Assembly: GCA_032871835.1 (NCBI GenBank)
Contig: CM065300.1
Location: forward strand, 110,977,088-111,041,087
Direction: 5' to 3'
Source of the DNA: Dipteronia dyeriana
Taxonomy: Eukaryota; Streptophyta; Magnoliopsida; Sapindales; Sapindaceae
Length of the DNA stretch: 64,000 nt
The first letter of the stretch is position 1. Each line of letters begins with the position of its first letter. The notes under the pieces were generated by a model. The model was not told the origin of the DNA. It saw nothing but the letters and a program-made list of their open reading frames with translations, and searched no databases. Position numbers and translations under genes: made by a program. Below are positions 22,845-34,150 of this stretch, piece after piece.

Positions 22845-23534
22845 ATGGTGCAAAAGGGTCAAAGGAATAGACTGAATAAGAATGAATTCAACTTGCATTT
22901 AGGCAATGCAGCATTGGTGTCTACTAGTGTAGTGGGAGATATTAGAATCAATTTTGATTCTTATAGGCATTTAGTTTTAATAAACGTTTATTATGTATCA
23001 CAATTCAAGAGGAATTTAATTTCGGTCTCTTGTCTAAATAAATTTGGATATTCGGTTACTTTTAATAAAAGTTTTATTGTTAGTAAGAATAACAAATTTG
23101 TTTGTAAAGGTACATTGGAAAACGGTTTATTCTATTTTCATGGAAATATCTCTCATTTGTTAGACACGGAATCAACGGAACCTAATCATAAAAGAGTAAA
23201 ATTATCAAAAGATGAAACCTACCTATGGCATTTGCACCTAGGTCATATTAACCTTAATAGGATTAAAAGATTGGTAAGTGACGGACCTCTATGTGACTTA
23301 AGAGTTGATGATCTACCAACTTGTGAATCTTGTTTGGAAGGTAAAATGACCAAAAGGTCGTTTACGACCAAAGGCGCAAGAGCCATCGAATGTTTAGGAT
23401 TGATACACACTGATGTGTGGGGACCTATGAGCATTCAATCTAGAGGTGGATATGAGTACTTCATAACTTTCACGGATGATCACTTAAGATTTGGCTATGT
23501 GTATCTCATGAGACATAAATCGGATGCTTTTTAA
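22845..23534 (+). pseudogene. Copia pre-integrase domain and integrase N-part, copy 2
   Basis: A 229-residue frame runs from the protease remnant (RLNKNEFNLHLGN) through the GAG-pre-integrase zinc region (YLWHLHLGHINLNRIKRLVS, CESC) into the integrase core (LIHTDVWGPM with the first catalytic Asp). It ends at a TAA after KSDAF (23532-23534); the integrase then continues in the same frame. The protease catalytic D-T/S-G region is missing between the zinc-knuckle trace and RLNKNEF. The best preserved of the three copies here. Confidence 0.88.
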
Positions 23535-24150
23535 ATGTTCAAAGCATTTAAAGCTGAAGTGGAAAATCAGCTTGAGAAACGCATAAAAATCTTGAGGTCT
23601 GATCGTGGTGGAGAATATCTATATGGTGAGTTTCAGCAATATCTTATTGATAATTGGATAATTTCTCAGTTTTCTGCACCTGGCAAACATCAACAAAATG
23701 GGGTAGCAGAAAGGAGAAATAGAACTCTTTTGGATATGGTTAGGTCTATGTTGAGTTATTCAACGCTCCCTAATTCTTTTTGGGGATATGCTTTACAAAT
23801 TGCAATGTACATTCTAAACAATGTACCATCTAAGTCGGTTCCTAAAACACCGCATGAGTTGTGAACCCGGCGAAAACCTAGTTTACAACACTTAAGGATA
23901 TTTGGATGTCCTACGCACGTGTTAAAAGGAAAGACAAAAAAGATGGAGTCTCGTTCAAAAACATGCATATTTGTAAAGTATCCAAAAGGAACAAAAGGAT
24001 AATATTTTTATAGTCCTTCAGATCTTAAAGTATTTGTTTCGACAAATGCCAAATTTCTAGAAGAGGACTATATGAATAATTTTGTGCCTAAAAGTAGAAT
24101 TTTCCTAAATGAGCTTTTAGGAGATACAATTCCACCAGAGGTTTCGTAAC
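23535..24150 (+). pseudogene. Copia integrase C-part, copy 2
   Basis: It continues with [14 protein letters not shown], the second catalytic Asp in LRSDRGGEY and the Glu in GVAERRNRT, so all three DDE acids are present. Open to 23864 ([13 protein letters not shown]), then the C-terminal domain in a broken frame (RGKTKKMES-like block near 23930, YSPSDLKVFVSTNAKF near 24015-24055, and LLGDTIPPE near 24120). Stops after KSDAF and PHEL break the protein. Confidence 0.85.
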
Positions 24151-24289
24151 CAAACCCAATTGTAAGTTCTGTACCAACACAAGATCAACAATCTACCATA
24201 CCTCGTCGTAGTAGGAAGGTAGTTAGACAACCCGAGAGATACATTGGTCTAGGAGAATCTGTAGAGAATCTTTCGGACGATGATGATCC

Positions 24290-24973
24290 CTATACATACA
24301 AGAAAGCAATGGAAGATGTTGATTGTCGCCATTGGCAAAAAGCAATGCAATCCGAAATTGAATCTATGTTCAAACACAAAGTCTGGTCTCTTGTAGACTT
24401 GCTTAAAGGGATAAAACCCATCGCGTGCAAGTGGGTATACAAGAGTAAAAGAGGAATGGATGGTAAGGTGGAAACCATTAAAGCTAGATTGGTAGCTAAA
24501 GGTTATACATAGAAGGAAGGTATCGATTATGAAGAAACCTTCTCTCCAGTGGCCATGCTTAAATCCATTAGGATACTCTTATCCATTGCGGCATCTCTAG
24601 ACCTAGAGATTTGGCAAATTGACGTCAAGACAGCTTTCTTTAATGGAAGTCTTGACAAAAGCATTTATATGATGCAACCAGAAGGATTCATTTAAAAGGG
24701 TTAAGAGGAAAGGGTATGCAAGTTGCAAAGATCCATATATGGATTGAAGCAAGCATCCAGATCTTGAAACATAAGGTTCGATCAAGCCGTATAAGGTTTT
24801 GGATTTTTTCAAAACCTTGATGAACCTTGCGTATACAAAAGAATTAAAGGCGACAAGTTGGTTTTCCTAGTTTTTTACATTTATGATATACTACTCATCA
24901 AAAACGATGTAGGTGTATTGACATCAATAAAAGAATGGTTAGAAAACAATTTGATATGAAGGACTTAGAAGAA
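24290..24973 (+). pseudogene. Copia reverse transcriptase, copy 2, truncated
   Basis: The frame opens EDVDCRHWQKAMQSEIESMF and KARLVAKGYT, then after a stop GIDYEETFSPVAMLKSIRIL, IWQIDVKTAFFNGSLDKSIY and LQRSIYGLKQASRS. The catalytic block reads FYIYDILLI, so the first Asp of YVDD is replaced by Tyr. The sequence stops abruptly at 24973 within KDLEEAS and is joined to LTR sequence. The rest of RT, all RNase H, the PPT and most of the 3' LTR are deleted. Confidence 0.88.
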
Positions 24974-25342
24974 GCAAGTTTCAATCAAATTGATTGATAA
25001 TTCACAAGTGGCCGGACGTTTTTGATTTTTCTCTTTGAGGATATTTGTAACTAACAACGAAATAGATTTTGTTTGTTTCCATCCTCAAGTATACAATTTA
25101 AAGAAAGGGAGCCCACACTCCTAGGTGATTCACGTTCTTGATTTGATAGGAAGATCTTACGGAATCAATTTGGCACTTGTTCCATCGTAATGAGAAAAAG
25201 GTACGACACTTTTTATATACATCAATTAATCTAGGGTTAAGGTTCTCGTTGCATACAAGGGTTTTTTTTTTAAATATACGTGAACCCTAATTTCATTTTT
25301 ATCAAGCTTCCGTTGCATTTTGAACCCGTTTTTTTCCCTACA
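24974..25342 (+). repeat. 3' LTR remnant of copia copy 2 (U5 end only)
   Basis: About 370 bp match the last part of the 5' LTR (20370-20724), beginning TTTCAATCAAATTGATTGAT and ending TTTTTCCCTACA. About 2.1 kb of U3-R and the element's 3' coding end are lost. Confidence 0.9.
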
Positions 25343-26580
25343 GGTACAGACAAACAACAAAATAAAAGCTAAGTCAAGAGTTCAAAATTAATTACATCTA
25401 ATTCTATCATGAAGTTTAGAAATTAAAATGCATTTACAAAATGAGGATAGCTAAAAGTGTGTGGCTACATGGATCTCAACATCTTGCTCTTCTGTTTCGG
25501 ATCCCTAGCAAGCGCTTCCGCTTCGACAGCTAATCTCTCGGCCTCCATTCGGGCCTCTCTCTCAGCAATTGCTTCCTCAAAAATAGGGGGCCCTCTCACA
25601 GGCCTAGATGGCCTCCTCAAAGGCTATAATCCAAGCTCTTGCCTAGTTGTTGCCACATCAAAGCCTAATTGATCCATCCTCTCATGCATCCACCTATACT
25701 CTTGCGCCTACAGCTCTCTAAACTATTTTAGTGCCTCCCTAAAATCACCTTGATATGCAATATTGTAATCCTTTATTTCTTCCATATCTACCTTGATGGC
25801 ATCCAAAATATGCTTAAGGGAGGTTGGGTTGAACCTTCCTCTTTAGCAACACCGGTACCCGAATCAATCTCTTTTTAAACCGTGGGAGAGCTGGCCTTCT
25901 TTTCTTCCTACTAGGGGCACTGGTTCCAAAGGTTTCAACAGTATGTGCCGACCGCTTCCCCTTGTTTGTAACTATTTTATCCCACGAGAACCACCCTATA
26001 TCTGAGGTCGGAAGTCATCTTCTATATTACCCAAGTCTACCCCCGCTTCTCTACAAAACTAAGTGATCATACACAGGAAAATTAACAGTTCACTTGAAGC
26101 TAGAGTGCTTCCAGCAAGGAACAACTCTCTCTTCACATTTATCCCTACATAAATCTCTCTCTCCTGGAGCATGGAATAAAGGACCTTGGCTAGGTCAAAA
26201 GCAACAATAGTGGTATGATTGTTAGGCTTAAGGGATTGATTGAAGAATAGTTGCCAAAAAAGCCAATTCCTTGTGCAACTTAGAATGACGGATTGCATGG
26301 GTTATGGAGTTCCATTTGGTCATTGGCTCCATAACAAAACTGTTGGCAAAATGGATGTTATTTCACACAAAGATGTCATCTGGAATGAGCCCTTCACTTA
26401 ACTGAGTTGTATCCGCTACCTCCATCCAGAAATACTTGTTGATATCTTGTGGGCTGCAAAAGACCTCATTTCCCCTTACAAACACGGATCCCCTAGACTG
26501 AAAATAATCCAGAATCATGGTGACCAAAAACTCTAACAATTTTGGGCTTGTATGGTGACGGTCGGGACACATACGTCTCC
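25343..26580 (-). pseudogene. Plant-transposon-protein-like ORF, Athila 3' region
   Basis: Minus-strand frames at 26572-26363 and 26298-26059, continued in broken form to about 25460, resemble the 'putative plant transposon protein' family (I believe Pfam Transposase_32). The N-part reads LLEFLVTMILDYFQSRGSVF, then INKYFWMEV; the centre reads RNWLFWQLFFNQSLKPNNHT, FDLAKVLYSMLQEREIYVG and then SSELLIFLCMIT; the tail is a charged Ala/Glu coiled coil (IFEEAIAEREARMEAERLAV near 25590-25530). It lies downstream of integrase, where additional ORFs sit in Athila and Tat elements. Function unknown; compare 49649-50659. Confidence 0.6.
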
Positions 26581-27859
26581 CACCTTCTTCGCCTCACTAC
26601 ATCCGAGATGGGTGTCCCAACTAACTCCTCTAGATTGATACACCTTTCCACTATAAACTATTTTTTCGTATTCATTATTTCCAACCGGATTTCATAGCCT
26701 AGATTCAACATTACCCTTAGAGTTTTTGGATTCGACTTCTTTGTTTTCTTTAGTGCATCCCCTAAACCCGAAGTGGCCCCAGTTAATCCTTAGACTTTCC
26801 CAATCAAGATAAGAAAACTACAACAACAAAGCAAGCAAAAAATTTCACCCAAATCTTCCGGAATCAACCCAAATTCATAACTACTTGTATCACATAACCA
26901 ACAGCACACCACACCACACCAAAACCACCTCAATTGCACACAAACTTCCACAACAACCAAGCAAAACCAAAAATTGCACACAAACATGCAAGAAATTAGA
27001 ACAAAGCATTTCCCAAATGCATGAAATCATCAACAAATCACCAAATCATTAAGAATCAAGCAAAAGTCCTATTTTAAACACATCATTTTCACACAAATTT
27101 GACCCAACCCAGTCTAGAACCCTAATTGCAAGAAATTCCCAAATTTTCAAACCCTAGACGTATCTAGATGCTCTTTGATTGAAAAGGGATTAGAATGGAT
27201 GTAGAGAAAAAGAAATTACCTTAGTTGAAACTCTCTTTAATCGAAAATGGCCTTGGAGTTGATGGAGGGAACTTTGAATTTGTTTTAGGAAGGCATTGAA
27301 AGTGACGGTTTTACGACCCTTTAAAGCAAAATTCATCATTTTTGTTGCTACTTTCACACGAGCAGAGGGCGAAGTGTCGCGTAAAATCTATCTTAGCATT
27401 TTCACTCCTAATTTGTTTGCACGAATGTCATGCGAAATGTCGCACGAAAGTAACCTTAGCTGTTTTCACGCCTATGGTCTTAGCGCAATATAGAGGTGAA
27501 ACTTCATGCGAAATTTGTCTCAGTTTATTTCGCTTCCTACTTGTTCGCTTGACATGGGGGCAAAGTCTTAGGCAAAAATGGTGGCAGCCCTTTTCGCGAG
27601 AGGATTTCAGCTTGAAGCTCAGGCGAACTCTTAGGTGAAATTGTTTGAAAATTCTTTCTTAAGGCTGTCATTTTTCAATTCGCTTCGCCCCATACCTATT
27701 TTTGTAGATTTTCCAACATCCTACACATATTGAACTTAGAAAAATATAAAACAGAAATGCTTAGGATTAGAAAATAGTTCAACAAAAAAATGTAACTACA
27801 AATAAAAAATTAAAACTAACTACTATTTACAAGTGGGATTTCCCTTTTTCAGTTCTTGC
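26581..27859 (-). other. Athila spacer between integrase and accessory ORF
   Basis: Non-coding. 27300-27720 holds a degenerate array of short motifs rich in TTCGC, GCGAA and GCACGAA spaced about 30-80 bp apart, similar in style to 17520-17860 in the Athila LTR. The rest is A/C-rich (26820-27000), with no gene recognised. Confidence 0.5.
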
Positions 27860-29040
27860 TTGGCTCACGAAGGGAAATTCCCTCCCAGAACTCCTCCTTT
27901 TTCTGCTCCCGAAAGATCTTTAGATGTTGCCCGTTTACTCATAAGCTATTCTTGTCATTGTTTTCAATCTCCACAACTCCATTCGGAAAGACTTTCTTCA
28001 CCATAAACAGTTTCGACCATCGACTTTTAAGCTTTCTCGGGAACAATCTTAGCCTTGAATTGAACAACAACACTTTATTTCCAACCTTTAGTTCTTTGTA
28101 AGACAATCATTGATCATGCAATCTTTTTGCTTTCTTCTTGTAGATTACTGAGCTTTCATACGCTTCAATCCGAGTTTCCTCCAATTCATTGAGTAGCAAC
28201 AATCTCTTCTCATCGGCTTCTTCATTTCAAAATTTAGATCCTTGATAGCCTACCAAGCCTTGTACTCCAACTCAAATGGTAGATAACTTGCTTTCCCATA
28301 GACAATTCGTAATGGAGACATACCAGCCTTTGGGGATCTTGTATGTTGTCCGATATGCCCATAACGCATCCTCTAATTTAAGTGCCCAATTCTTCCTCTT
28401 AGCTCCCACGGAACTTTCAAGTATCCCCTTCAACTCTCTATTTAATACTTCAACTTAGGCATTTTCTTGTGGGTAATACGGGTGGTTATCTTGTGCCTAA
28501 CCCTAAATTTCTTCAATAAGGCCTCAAACTGCTTATTACAAATGGGACCCTCCGTCGCTAACAATGGCCCTAGGTGTGCCAAATCATGAAAATAGGTTTC
28601 TCTTTAAGAACTTGGTAACTTCTTTAACTCCACATGTTTGGGGGGCTATGGCTTCCACCCATTTGGACCTATAGCCCACATCCACTAAGATGTACCTATT
28701 CCCACATGACATAGGAAAAGGTCCCATGAAGTCTACTCCCCAAACTTCAAAGAATTTAACCTCAAGAATCATATTCATTGGCATCTCGTCTCTCTTGGTG
28801 ATATTTTAGGTTCTTTGACACCATCACAAGCTTCTACGTAGCTTCGAGAGTCTTTAGATAAGGTAGGGCACTAAAATCTCGATTAGAGGACCTTTCTAGC
28901 TGTCATTGAAGCACCAAAATGGCAATCACACACTCTAGAGTGGTAATGGCTTAAGATCTCCTCCATTTAATCATTTGGCACACAACGCCTAATAATTCCG
29001 TCACCAAAACTTCTCAACAAAAACGGCTCATCCCAAAATT
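27860..29040 (-). pseudogene. Athila-type integrase, broken
   Basis: The core is open at 28784-28584: [20 protein letters not shown] holds the first catalytic Asp, followed by [11 protein letters not shown]. The second Asp lies in AIVSDGGSH near 28550 and the Glu in VEVLNRE near 28440, both in broken frames. The chromatin-facing C-terminus near 28100-27870 includes KLKSRWSKLFMVKKVFPNGV. Stops and frameshifts occur throughout. It follows RNase H on the minus strand, the gypsy order, and the [10 protein letters not shown] signature with SKWVEA suits Athila. Confidence 0.85.
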
Positions 29041-29046
29041 AATGTT

Positions 29047-30135
29047 TCATTTTGAAAAGGAACTTTTTTTTTGGTGAAAATTCAACTCTTTAAGAACCTT
29101 ATTGCTTACCAAAATATTCACATGGTCGACAAACCATGGAACTTCTTTCTCCTCTACCTTGAACAGCTTCTCATCCAGAAAACTCTCATTGATTGGCACA
29201 TCATTCATGTCATGTTTTCTCTCTAATCTAGAGAGGTGATCGGAAACTAAGTTTTCGGTTCCCTTCTTATCCCTGATCTCTAAATTGAACTCTTGGAGCA
29301 ATAGAACCCATCGTATCAATCTCGACTTTACATCCTTCTTTTCCATGAGGTACTTAATTGCCGAATGGTCCGTGTAGACGATCATTTTGGATCCCACTAG
29401 ATACGATCTGAACTTGTCAAATGAAAATACTATGGCAAGTAACTCTTTTTCTGTGGTAGCATAATTAATTAGAGTTTCATTTAGAGTTTTGCTTCCATAG
29501 TAAATGACATGAAGACGCTTTTCCTTTCGTTGTCCCAATACGGCTCCAATCGTATAATCACTAGCATTACACATAAGCTTAAATGGTAGAGTCCAATCTG
29601 GAGTAGAGATAATAGGAGCCGAAGTTAACTCTTTCTTCAATAACTCAAAGGCCTTCAAACACTTATCATCAAACACAAAGGGAACCTCTTTCATGAGCAA
29701 TGAACAAAAAGGCTTAGTAAGTTTGGAGAAATCCTTGATGAACCTTCTACAGAATCCTGTATGACCAAGGAAACTTCTCACTCCTCCAACCGAACTAAGA
29801 GGTGGAAGCTTCCCTATGATTTCAATCTTGCCTATATCAATTTTTATTCCCTTCACAGAAATTCTGTGGCCAAGCACAATACCCTCATTTACCATAAAAT
29901 GATATTTTTCCCAATTCAACGCCAAATTTGTGTCCTTACACCTTCGGAGCACCAAACTCAAATTCTGCAGACAACCATCAAATGAACGCCCAAAGAAGGA
30001 AAAATCATCCATAAATACCTCTATGATCTTTTCAACCATGATGGAGAAGATAGCCATCCTGTACCTTTGGAATGTTACCGGTGCATTACATATTCCAAAT
30101 GGCATTCTATTATAAGCAAATGTTCTATATGGCAT
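29047..30135 (-). pseudogene. Athila-type RT (second half) and RNase H
   Basis: A 362-residue frame covers RT fingers/palm end ([18 protein letters not shown]), the catalytic block [10 protein letters not shown], the connection ([20 protein letters not shown]) and the RNase H ([44 protein letters not shown]). The first RNase H Asp, normally in CDASDY, reads CNASDY, so the active site is damaged. The frame is the longest in the window. Its start is a frameshift point joining the upstream RT frame, not a true start codon. Confidence 0.93.
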
Positions 30136-30960
30136 GTGAATGTTCTCTTCACTTGATCCTTCGAATCTATAGCAATTTTGTTATAGCCTGAGTACCCACC
30201 TAGGAAGCAATAGTAGTTTTGTCCTACAAGGCGCTCCAATATTTTGTCGATGAATGGTAGTGGAAAGTGATTCGTCCTTGTTGTGGCATTGAGATTTCTA
30301 TTTTCAATACACACTCTCCACCTGGTGACTGTCCTAGTTGGAATGAGCTCATTGTTTGCACTTAGGACAACGGTTATCCCATCTTTTTTGGAACAATTTG
30401 AATCGGGCTCACCCATAAACTATCCAAAATGGATAAATATTTCCTATATCAATCAATTTTAAAATTCCAGGCCTTACCACTTCCTTCATATTCTGGTTAA
30501 GTCTTTTTTGTTGCTTAATTGAAGGCTTGCAATCATCCTCTATAAGTATCTTGAGCATGCATATGGATTGTCTTAAACCCTTAATATCATAAATGGTCCA
30601 ACCAATGGCCTTGATGTGCCTTATCAACAATCTCACCAATTTTTCTTCTTTAAGCTTTGCCAATGAAGATGAGATGATTACCAGAAGAGATGAACCCTCC
30701 TCAAGAAATGCATATCGTAAGTGAGTGGGTTGTTGCTTCAACTCTAAAGTATGAGGCTTTTCCATGAAAGATGGAAGTCTTGGCTTGTTCTCACTCAATT
30801 CTTCAAAGTGCCATCTTCTTTTGAAACTCAATGGTGGTATTGCATCCAAGTGCAAAGCATAGACAGCCACCTCCTTATCTTCATCTTCTTTTGTTGCACT
30901 CTCACAAATACAAGCTTCCAAAGGATCTTTATTACTTGTCTTTTTGAAAAATTCTTCCAT
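30075..30960 (-). pseudogene. Athila-type RT first half and pre-RT linker
   Basis: The frame at 30960-30409 (CICESATKEDEDKEVAVY, then HFEELSENKPRLPSFMEKP) is the linker that precedes RT in Athila polyproteins. It runs by frameshift into 30416-30075: RWRVCIENRNLNATTR, HFPLPFIDKILERLVGQNYY and [12 protein letters not shown]. The last block normally reads CFLDGFSGY, so the first RT catalytic Asp is Gly here. A second frameshift near 30130 leads into the downstream half. Inactive. Confidence 0.9.
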
Positions 30961-30975
30961 TAGAGGATCAATTAC

Positions 30976-31400
30976 CTATACTCTCATAAAATTTTCTACA
31001 TCCATCAGCTTTTTTATGGCTTTCATCATGTAAAAGAAAACTTGCTCACAAAAAACCCTCAAGATCATCTTGCCTTCCTTCACATTAATTAGTTCCCCTG
31101 CAGTTTTTAGAAATGGCCTTCCCAAAAGAAGTGGAATCTCTACATCTTCATCCTTATCAAGTATCACAAAATCTATCGGGAAATATAGGTTCTCCACTTT
31201 CACAATGACATCCTTCATCACTCCTCTTAGATGCTTGATGCTTATATCTTCCAGTTGGAGGGTTACACTAGTAGGCTTCACTACCCCTACTCCATGCTTT
31301 TAAAAAACTGAGAACGGTATCAAATTAATGCTAGCTCCCGAATTAATAAATGCCTTGATGAAATTTAAGGTGCCAATGGCACAAGGAACGGTAAACTACC
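30976..31400 (-). pseudogene. Athila-type aspartic protease
   Basis: The open part at 31281-30976 reads KPTSVTLQLEDISIKHLRG, VIVKVENLYFPIDFVILDKD, then IPLLLGRPFLKTAG, the typical Athila protease C-terminal half. The active site just upstream (near 31345) reads NSGAS where the Asp of D-T/S/L-G is needed, and a stop (F-stop-KHGVG) follows. In a working element this protease would cut the Gag-Pol polyprotein; here both the catalytic residue and the frame are lost. Confidence 0.85.
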
Positions 31401-32272
31401 TCGGATTTTTTAGCTTGAGTGGAAGCTTATTTTGTAAGATTGCAGTACATTCTTCCATCAAAGATACCGTTTCAAATTCTTCTATCTTTCTTTTCTTAGA
31501 TAAAAGCTCCTTTAATAACTTCACATAGGTAGGCATTTAAGCTAGAGCTTCCGCAAAAGGAATGTTGATATGTAATTTCTTGAAAACATCCAAGAACCTT
31601 TCAAACTGTTGAACGTCCTTGTGTTCCTTCATTATTTACAGAAATGGGATTGGTGGAACATAAGCTTTCTCTTTTGGAGGTGGTGGCACTTCTTATGATG
31701 TTATTGGTGGGTTGGTAGTTTGGTCTTTACCCCTGTCTAGAACCTCTTCCTCATCCCTTCTCTTCTTAATATTATCTTCTTGATTCTCTGTGGTCCCCCT
31801 GTCTCTATCTATCGCAACTTCGTCTCTCACCCCAAAAATTATTGGTAGCTCAACTTCTTTACTGCTTCTCAAGGTGATGGCCTTGTAATGCTCCTTTGTA
31901 TTGATGATTATGTCACTAGGCAAGGTCCCTTATTGTCTTATTTTGGCACCTCTTCGTAGTTGACCGACTTGTGCTTCAAGGTTTTGAATTGCCACTTGAA
32001 TTTGTTGGGCAATTTGATCGATCTTTGAGTCAAACTTCTTCAACATTTCATCCTGTATATCCATCCAGATATCAATCTTTATGATATACTAGGAGAAGAG
32101 ATCCTCAAGAGCTGGCTTCTTTTCCACTTGATTGTTCACATATTGGTTTTGAAATCCAGGCTTTGAACGGTTATAAGCTTGAGGTTGTTGTTGGCTTGGG
32201 AAGCCGGGGGGCTGTCTTTGGGTTAAGCTTTGTTGTTGAGAGTTGTCTTTCCAAGAGAAGTTGGGATGATTA
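31401..32272 (-). pseudogene. Athila-type gag C-terminal part, cut at 32272
   Basis: Reading leftwards: NHPNFSWKDN next to the break at 32272, then a Gln/Pro-rich stretch (PGFPSQQQPQAYNR), a coiled segment (KFDSKIDQIAQQIQVAIQNL, then EAQVGQLRR) and HYKAITLRSSKEVELP, all typical of the end of Athila gag. Then PPPPKEKAYVPPIPF and the gag-protease linker. Stops occur (for example near 31930 and 31640). The N-terminal two thirds of gag, the PBS and the 5' LTR are missing, the sequence changing to copia LTR at 32273. Confidence 0.82.
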
Positions 32273-32805
32273 TGTAGAAACCTCGTTCATTGGTAATGCA
32301 GCGGAAGTAGGTTTTAATTTTTTCATACTGATCGTATATGATCCGGGACCAAAGAACTAGAGACCGTAATTATTTTTGGAACTCATACATACAATATGTA
32401 TTCACAAAAAAATTGTAATAAATATAATCAGAAGAAGAAAATCTTACCAATGTTTGGAGGCTCCTTCACTTTATGATATGCTCTTGTTTGAACCACTTGA
32501 TCTTCCTCACTATCTCCCAGGATTGGTAACTGCGTGTGGGCACATCACGGTCTCAGGAACTTGAATTGAGGATGGAGAGAAAAGACTGAAAGAAACTCAT
32601 TCTTCTTAAGAGAAAAAACTTTGAACAATTCTAGTTATAAAAAAAATTATTAATTTTTTTTTTCATTTCAATGGTGTACACTGCACCAAAAAAAATTTCC
32701 TTTCTTTCTATTAATTCTCACGCACTCACTTGCAAAAGTTAAAAGTGTGTGTTTTTTATTTAATGTCTTTTTTTATGCGCCATGTGTTTGTATCTATTAA
32801 TGAAA
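32273..32805 (-). repeat. Copia LTR remnant (family of copy 4)
   Basis: The segment starts TGTAGAAACCTCGTTCATTG and matches 60818-61345 (ACCAACGTTTGGAGGC-type block, GATCTTCCTCACTATCTCCC, GGTAACTGCGTGTGG). It is the U5-R side of a minus-strand LTR inserted into Athila gag. The U3 half is absent; Tat LTR sequence begins at about 32806. Confidence 0.85.
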
Positions 32806-34127
32806 AATTTACTCGAGGTGAGAAATTCCATTTAACACCCTCGAGACCACTACCACAGAGGTGGTGGCCGGGGTTGGTACCTTTGATACCTAACTTGTTC
32901 GAACAAATGTGGGTGTTTGAATGGGAATACAATAAGAATGGGAATATAAATTTTTATTATAGATCACGTAAGTCGTACGAAAATCTCTCAAATACTCTCA
33001 ATCTCGTTGGGGTACAGTATGGTGGCAACCTCGTGCTTGTCGAAAAGTAGAATACAACAGCGACCGTGTTCTAATTATAGAACTTAGGCCAATAATTGAC
33101 TCTCACTCTATCTCTTTTCTTCATCCATTAGTTGTCCTGCTCCCCTTAGTTCATACTTGGGTGTATTTATACACAGTCCAAATAGGTTAAGTTTATGATT
33201 CTCCCGCCGTGATTCTCTGAATCCAATCCCTCTTTATCGGGCGAGATATTTTTTTTTTAATGTTATTGACTTTGATCTAATCACAAAATCAAGAATATCT
33301 TTAGAGATAAGTTTGTTTCCTCTTTGGACAAAAACACTTGCCATGCACGTACGCGGTGTTTCAATGTTTGATGAAGTGTGGATATGATCTTGTTTGTCTT
33401 CATGGTGTGATTCCTTATAGAGGTCGTCGAGAAAAACGTTCATTGTTTCGTTGAGCGAGGTAGATCCATGCCCTGGTCCTGGTACTAAGAGTTTGGCTAG
33501 ACCTTTCTAACTCCCTCGAAACTTAGAGTAGCCGTACGGGTGCTCTTTTGCAGTAACAGAGATTTGGCGAGCTTTGTCCCACTGGTCCAGATGGATTCGA
33601 ATCTTCTTTCGAAGAGATAAAGCAATACTATAGTGCAAGCTGGGTGCTTAATGAGTCTCTCTCTGTGCTTGGAGAGGATGGCTGCCTTCTAAAGAGGTTA
33701 TGAGGTAGCTTCGACCTCGAGGAGCCTGGACCATCGTGCATCAGGCTTTCTCTGAGCTCTTGTTTCAGTGTAATGAGCTCGATATGATCGTGTCGGGCTC
33801 CACCTTAGGTGTCCCTAGATCTCGACAATCTTTCCTCGCATCTACGAGGAGTTCTCTGTAGCTCGACACCAGGATCTACGGCTCTATGATGGGTAATCTC
33901 GGGCTTGGATTCATGCTAGGAGAGTGGAGAATTTCCCTTTGATACCTAGCCAATTTTGGCTATAAACAAAAGTCCCCTCTAACTTGAACACCGGTGATTG
34001 ATTTTAGGTTGGAGTCAGATTCCTTATTTTAATTGGGAAATTTGCCCTCCTTTATTTTTACCAAAATCTTGGTGGAAATCTTCTCATTATTTGCATAAGT
34101 GACGTGGCGAGCATAGGCCGGTGTATA
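32806..34127 (-). repeat. 3' LTR of Tat-type gypsy element Tat1
   Basis: This non-coding block precedes the antisense accessory ORF and shares 33612-33970 with the fragment at 10018-10370. A minus-strand TATA box TATAAATA lies at 33164-33171 in a typical LTR position. The right end is placed at 34127 because the next bases, read on the minus strand, give ATTTTGGGG, a polypurine-tract-like run. The first bases of the LTR would then be TA rather than TG. Left limit is approximate. Confidence 0.6.
33164..33171 (-). promoter_or_regulatory. TATA box of Tat1 LTR
   Basis: The minus strand reads CTGTGTATAAATACACCC. Transcription would start about 30 bp to the left (near 33135) and run toward lower coordinates, as expected from the LTR orientation. 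Confidence 0.55.
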
Positions 34128-34150
34128 CCCCAAAATAATTTGATTGCATT

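Noticed and set aside
33234..33443. 69-codon minus frame in Tat1 LTR
   Set aside because: Falls within LTR U3/promoter sequence and shows no domain.
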